Positions 7,062-7,654 of a DNA stretch of 7,654 bases are shown here, one piece after another (the stretch's first letter is position 1; the number at the start of each line of letters is the position of its first letter). This DNA comes from Gemmatimonadota bacterium (GTDB lineage Bacteria > Gemmatimonadota > Gemmatimonadetes > Longimicrobiales > RSA9). Position numbers and translations under genes: made by a program. The DNA is taken from NCBI GenBank assembly GCA_019689775.1, contig JADGGV010000186.1, positions 1 through 7,654 of the forward strand, read 5' to 3'. Below the pieces are notes generated by a model that was given only the letters and a program-made list of their open reading frames with translations, searched no databases and was not told the origin of the DNA.

Positions 7062-7292
7062 ATGTCCGTTGTGCTGCAGCGGCGCCTGCGCGCCGGGCAG
7101 GAGGAGGAACTCCCTGTCCTCTTCGTCCGCAACGACGATGACGAGTGGGAGGAGGAGGAGTGGGAGGAGGATGAGGACGATTGGGACGACGAGGACGAGG
7201 ATTGGGAGGACGAGGAAGAGGAGTGGGACGAGGAGGAGGAAGACTGGGACGAGGAGTGGGACGACGACGCTGACTTCGATACCGACGAGTAG
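7062..7292 (+). CDS. small acidic protein with tryptophan heptads, unknown function
   Basis: A 76-residue protein I do not recognise. Residues 1-24 are ordinary (MSVVLQRRLRAGQ, then EEELPVLFVRN) and hold all four Arg. Residues 25-76 contain 42 Asp/Glu, seven Trp and only three others (A70, F72, T74). Trp falls at 29, 34, 41, 48, 55, 62 and 66, so the middle five are exactly seven apart with six acidic residues between them. No signal peptide or membrane segment is seen, so it is presumably cytoplasmic; the tail should be disordered or helical and could mimic nucleic acid or bind basic ribosomal proteins, which is inference. The gene looks real: GGAGG at 7050-7054 lies seven bases before the ATG, and a good promoter lies upstream. 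No terminator follows, and the first rRNA promoter begins 36 bases after the stop. Chance expansion of a purine-rich repeat could have built the tail, but regular Trp retention argues for selection. Confidence 0.75.
   Translation: MSVVLQRRLRAGQEEELPVLFVRNDDDEWEEEEWEEDEDDWDDEDEDWEDEEEEWDEEEEDWDEEWDDDADFDTDE
7161..7247 (+). repeat. 21-base periodic coding repeat
   Basis: TGG codons at 7161, 7182, 7203, 7224 and 7245 mark units of one Trp plus six GAN acidic codons. The units are degenerate (GAG/GAA and GAC/GAT mixed; Asp and Glu exchange freely) but the 21-base register is exact. Extra TGG codons at 7146 and 7257 flank it at shorter spacing. Confidence 0.85.
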
Positions 7293-7328
7293 CGCGCGAC
7301 ATCCCCTAACATCTTGTGGCGTCGGGGC

Positions 7329-7357
7329 TTGACGCACTCGACGCCGCCGGCTAGGTT
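7329..7357 (+). promoter_or_regulatory. rRNA operon promoter P1
   Basis: TTGACG (7329-7334) and TAGGTT (7352-7357) are separated by 17 bases, about 240 bases before the 16S 5' end. It is the upstream member of a tandem pair. The -10 is weaker than that of P2. Confidence 0.65.
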
Positions 7358-7398
7358 GCAGGGCGTTCGGTGCCGCGTTCGCCGGGCCTCGCCAGGGG

Positions 7399-7427
7399 TT
7401 GACGAACCCGGCACCGATCGCTATCAT
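7399..7427 (+). promoter_or_regulatory. rRNA operon promoter P2
   Basis: TTGACG (7399-7404) and TATCAT (7422-7427) are separated by 17 bases, the strongest promoter match in the window. A short dyad, GGGTT-GACG-AACCC (7396-7409), is centred on the -35 box and might be a regulator site. Transcription would start near 7434, just before the boxB hairpin. Confidence 0.8.
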
Positions 7428-7439
7428 AAAAGACTGCGC

Positions 7440-7494
7440 GGCACGACAGTGCCAACGCTGTTTGACAATCGAGGTCGAGGACGTCCGTGTGGGC
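7440..7494 (+). promoter_or_regulatory. rRNA antitermination region (boxB-boxA-boxC)
   Basis: The order matches the E. coli rrn leader. A boxB-like hairpin GGCAC-GACA-GTGCC (7440-7453) is followed by a boxA-like GCTGTTTGACAAT (7457-7469), which differs from E. coli GCTCTTTAACAAT at two of 13 positions, and then boxC-like GTGTGGGC (7487-7494). In known systems boxA RNA binds NusB-S10 and lets polymerase transcribe the untranslated rRNA operon without Rho termination. Confidence 0.75.
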
Positions 7495-7506
7495 CCCGCT
7501 CGCCGG

Positions 7507-7582
7507 CACCGTTCCGGTGAGCATGGCGCATCTCGCGCCAGGGGTTTCGAAACGTGATTCCGAACGCAGTTGAGCTGCGTTC
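7507..7582 (+). other. 16S leader hairpins
   Basis: Three perfect hairpins lie in the pre-16S leader: CACCG-TTC-CGGTG (7507-7519), TGGCGC-ATCTC-GCGCCA (7524-7540) and GAACGCAG-TTGAG-CTGCGTTC (7562-7582). The last, eight pairs, ends 17 bases before the mature 16S and may take part in leader folding or processing. The partner strand of the RNase III processing stem would lie after the 16S, outside the window. Confidence 0.6.
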
Positions 7583-7599
7583 AATGAGCTAGACGAACT

Positions 7600-7654
7600 T
7601 TCTTGGAGAGTTTGATCCTGGCTCAGGACGAACGCTGGCGGCGTGCTTAACACA
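7600..7654 (+). rRNA. rrs: 16S ribosomal RNA, 5' end (partial)
   Basis: AGAGTTTGATCCTGGCTCAG at 7607-7626 is the universal bacterial 16S 5' sequence (E. coli position 8 onward), followed by GAACGCTGGCGGCGTGC. The start at about 7600 is set by counting back to E. coli position 1. Only the first ~55 bases are in the window, too few for taxonomy. Confidence 0.97.

Noticed and set aside
6944..7414. Leftward Ser/Gln/His-rich frame
   Set aside because: Another complement frame of the GAN/TGG repeat; low-complexity Ser runs with no independent support.
6999..7427. Leftward frame with a hydrophobic Leu/Val/Pro stretch resembling membrane segments
   Set aside because: It is the complement of the acidic Asp/Glu codons, which necessarily read as Leu/Val/Ile. 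The ribosome site and promoter support the plus-strand gene, and this frame crosses both rRNA promoters.
7461..7490. TTGACA within TTTGACAATC as a third rRNA promoter
   Set aside because: No acceptable -10 box lies 16-18 bases downstream (only CCGTGT), and the sequence is better explained as boxA following the boxB hairpin.

Overview
The window is GC-rich bacterial chromosome (roughly 70% G+C by eye) made mostly of housekeeping genes. It opens with the first 857 residues of DNA polymerase III alpha (dnaE), read leftward and cut by the window edge. It closes with the first ~55 bases of a 16S rRNA gene, read rightward. The 16S start, the E. coli-like sigma-70 promoters and the protein families are all bacterial. 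The phylum is not fixed by what is visible: a high-GC lineage such as Gemmatimonadota or Actinomycetota is a guess, not a result.

Layout. Positions 1-2573 (-): dnaE, with a candidate promoter at 2642-2670. Positions 2574-2976: the divergent intergenic region of about 400 bases, with no convincing gene. Positions 2977-4454 (+): a two-gene unit in which a small exported protein or lipoprotein of unknown function overlaps, by ATGA, a CDF-family zinc/cation efflux transporter with a histidine-rich N-terminus. Positions 4555-4968 (+): a YjbQ/UPF0047 protein. Positions 5069-6916 (+): the translational GTPase TypA/BipA, with its own promoter starting inside the yjbQ stop codon and an intrinsic terminator folded over its own stop codon. 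Positions 6963-7292 (+): a separately promoted 76-residue protein whose last 52 residues are 42 Asp/Glu, seven Trp and three others, with Trp every seventh residue. Positions 7329-7654 (+): the start of an rRNA operon with two promoters, a boxB-boxA-boxC antitermination region, leader hairpins and the 16S 5' end.

How the parts relate. dnaE and the transporter unit are divergent. The exported protein and transporter look translationally coupled. TypA acts on the ribosome and sits two genes before the rRNA operon, but it has its own promoter and terminator. The acidic Trp-repeat gene is the least explained element: it has a clear Shine-Dalgarno and promoter, no visible terminator, and ends 36 bases before the first rRNA promoter. 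I see no CRISPR array, insertion sequence, tRNA, phage or defence system; the acidic repeat protein beside rrn is the best candidate for something undescribed.
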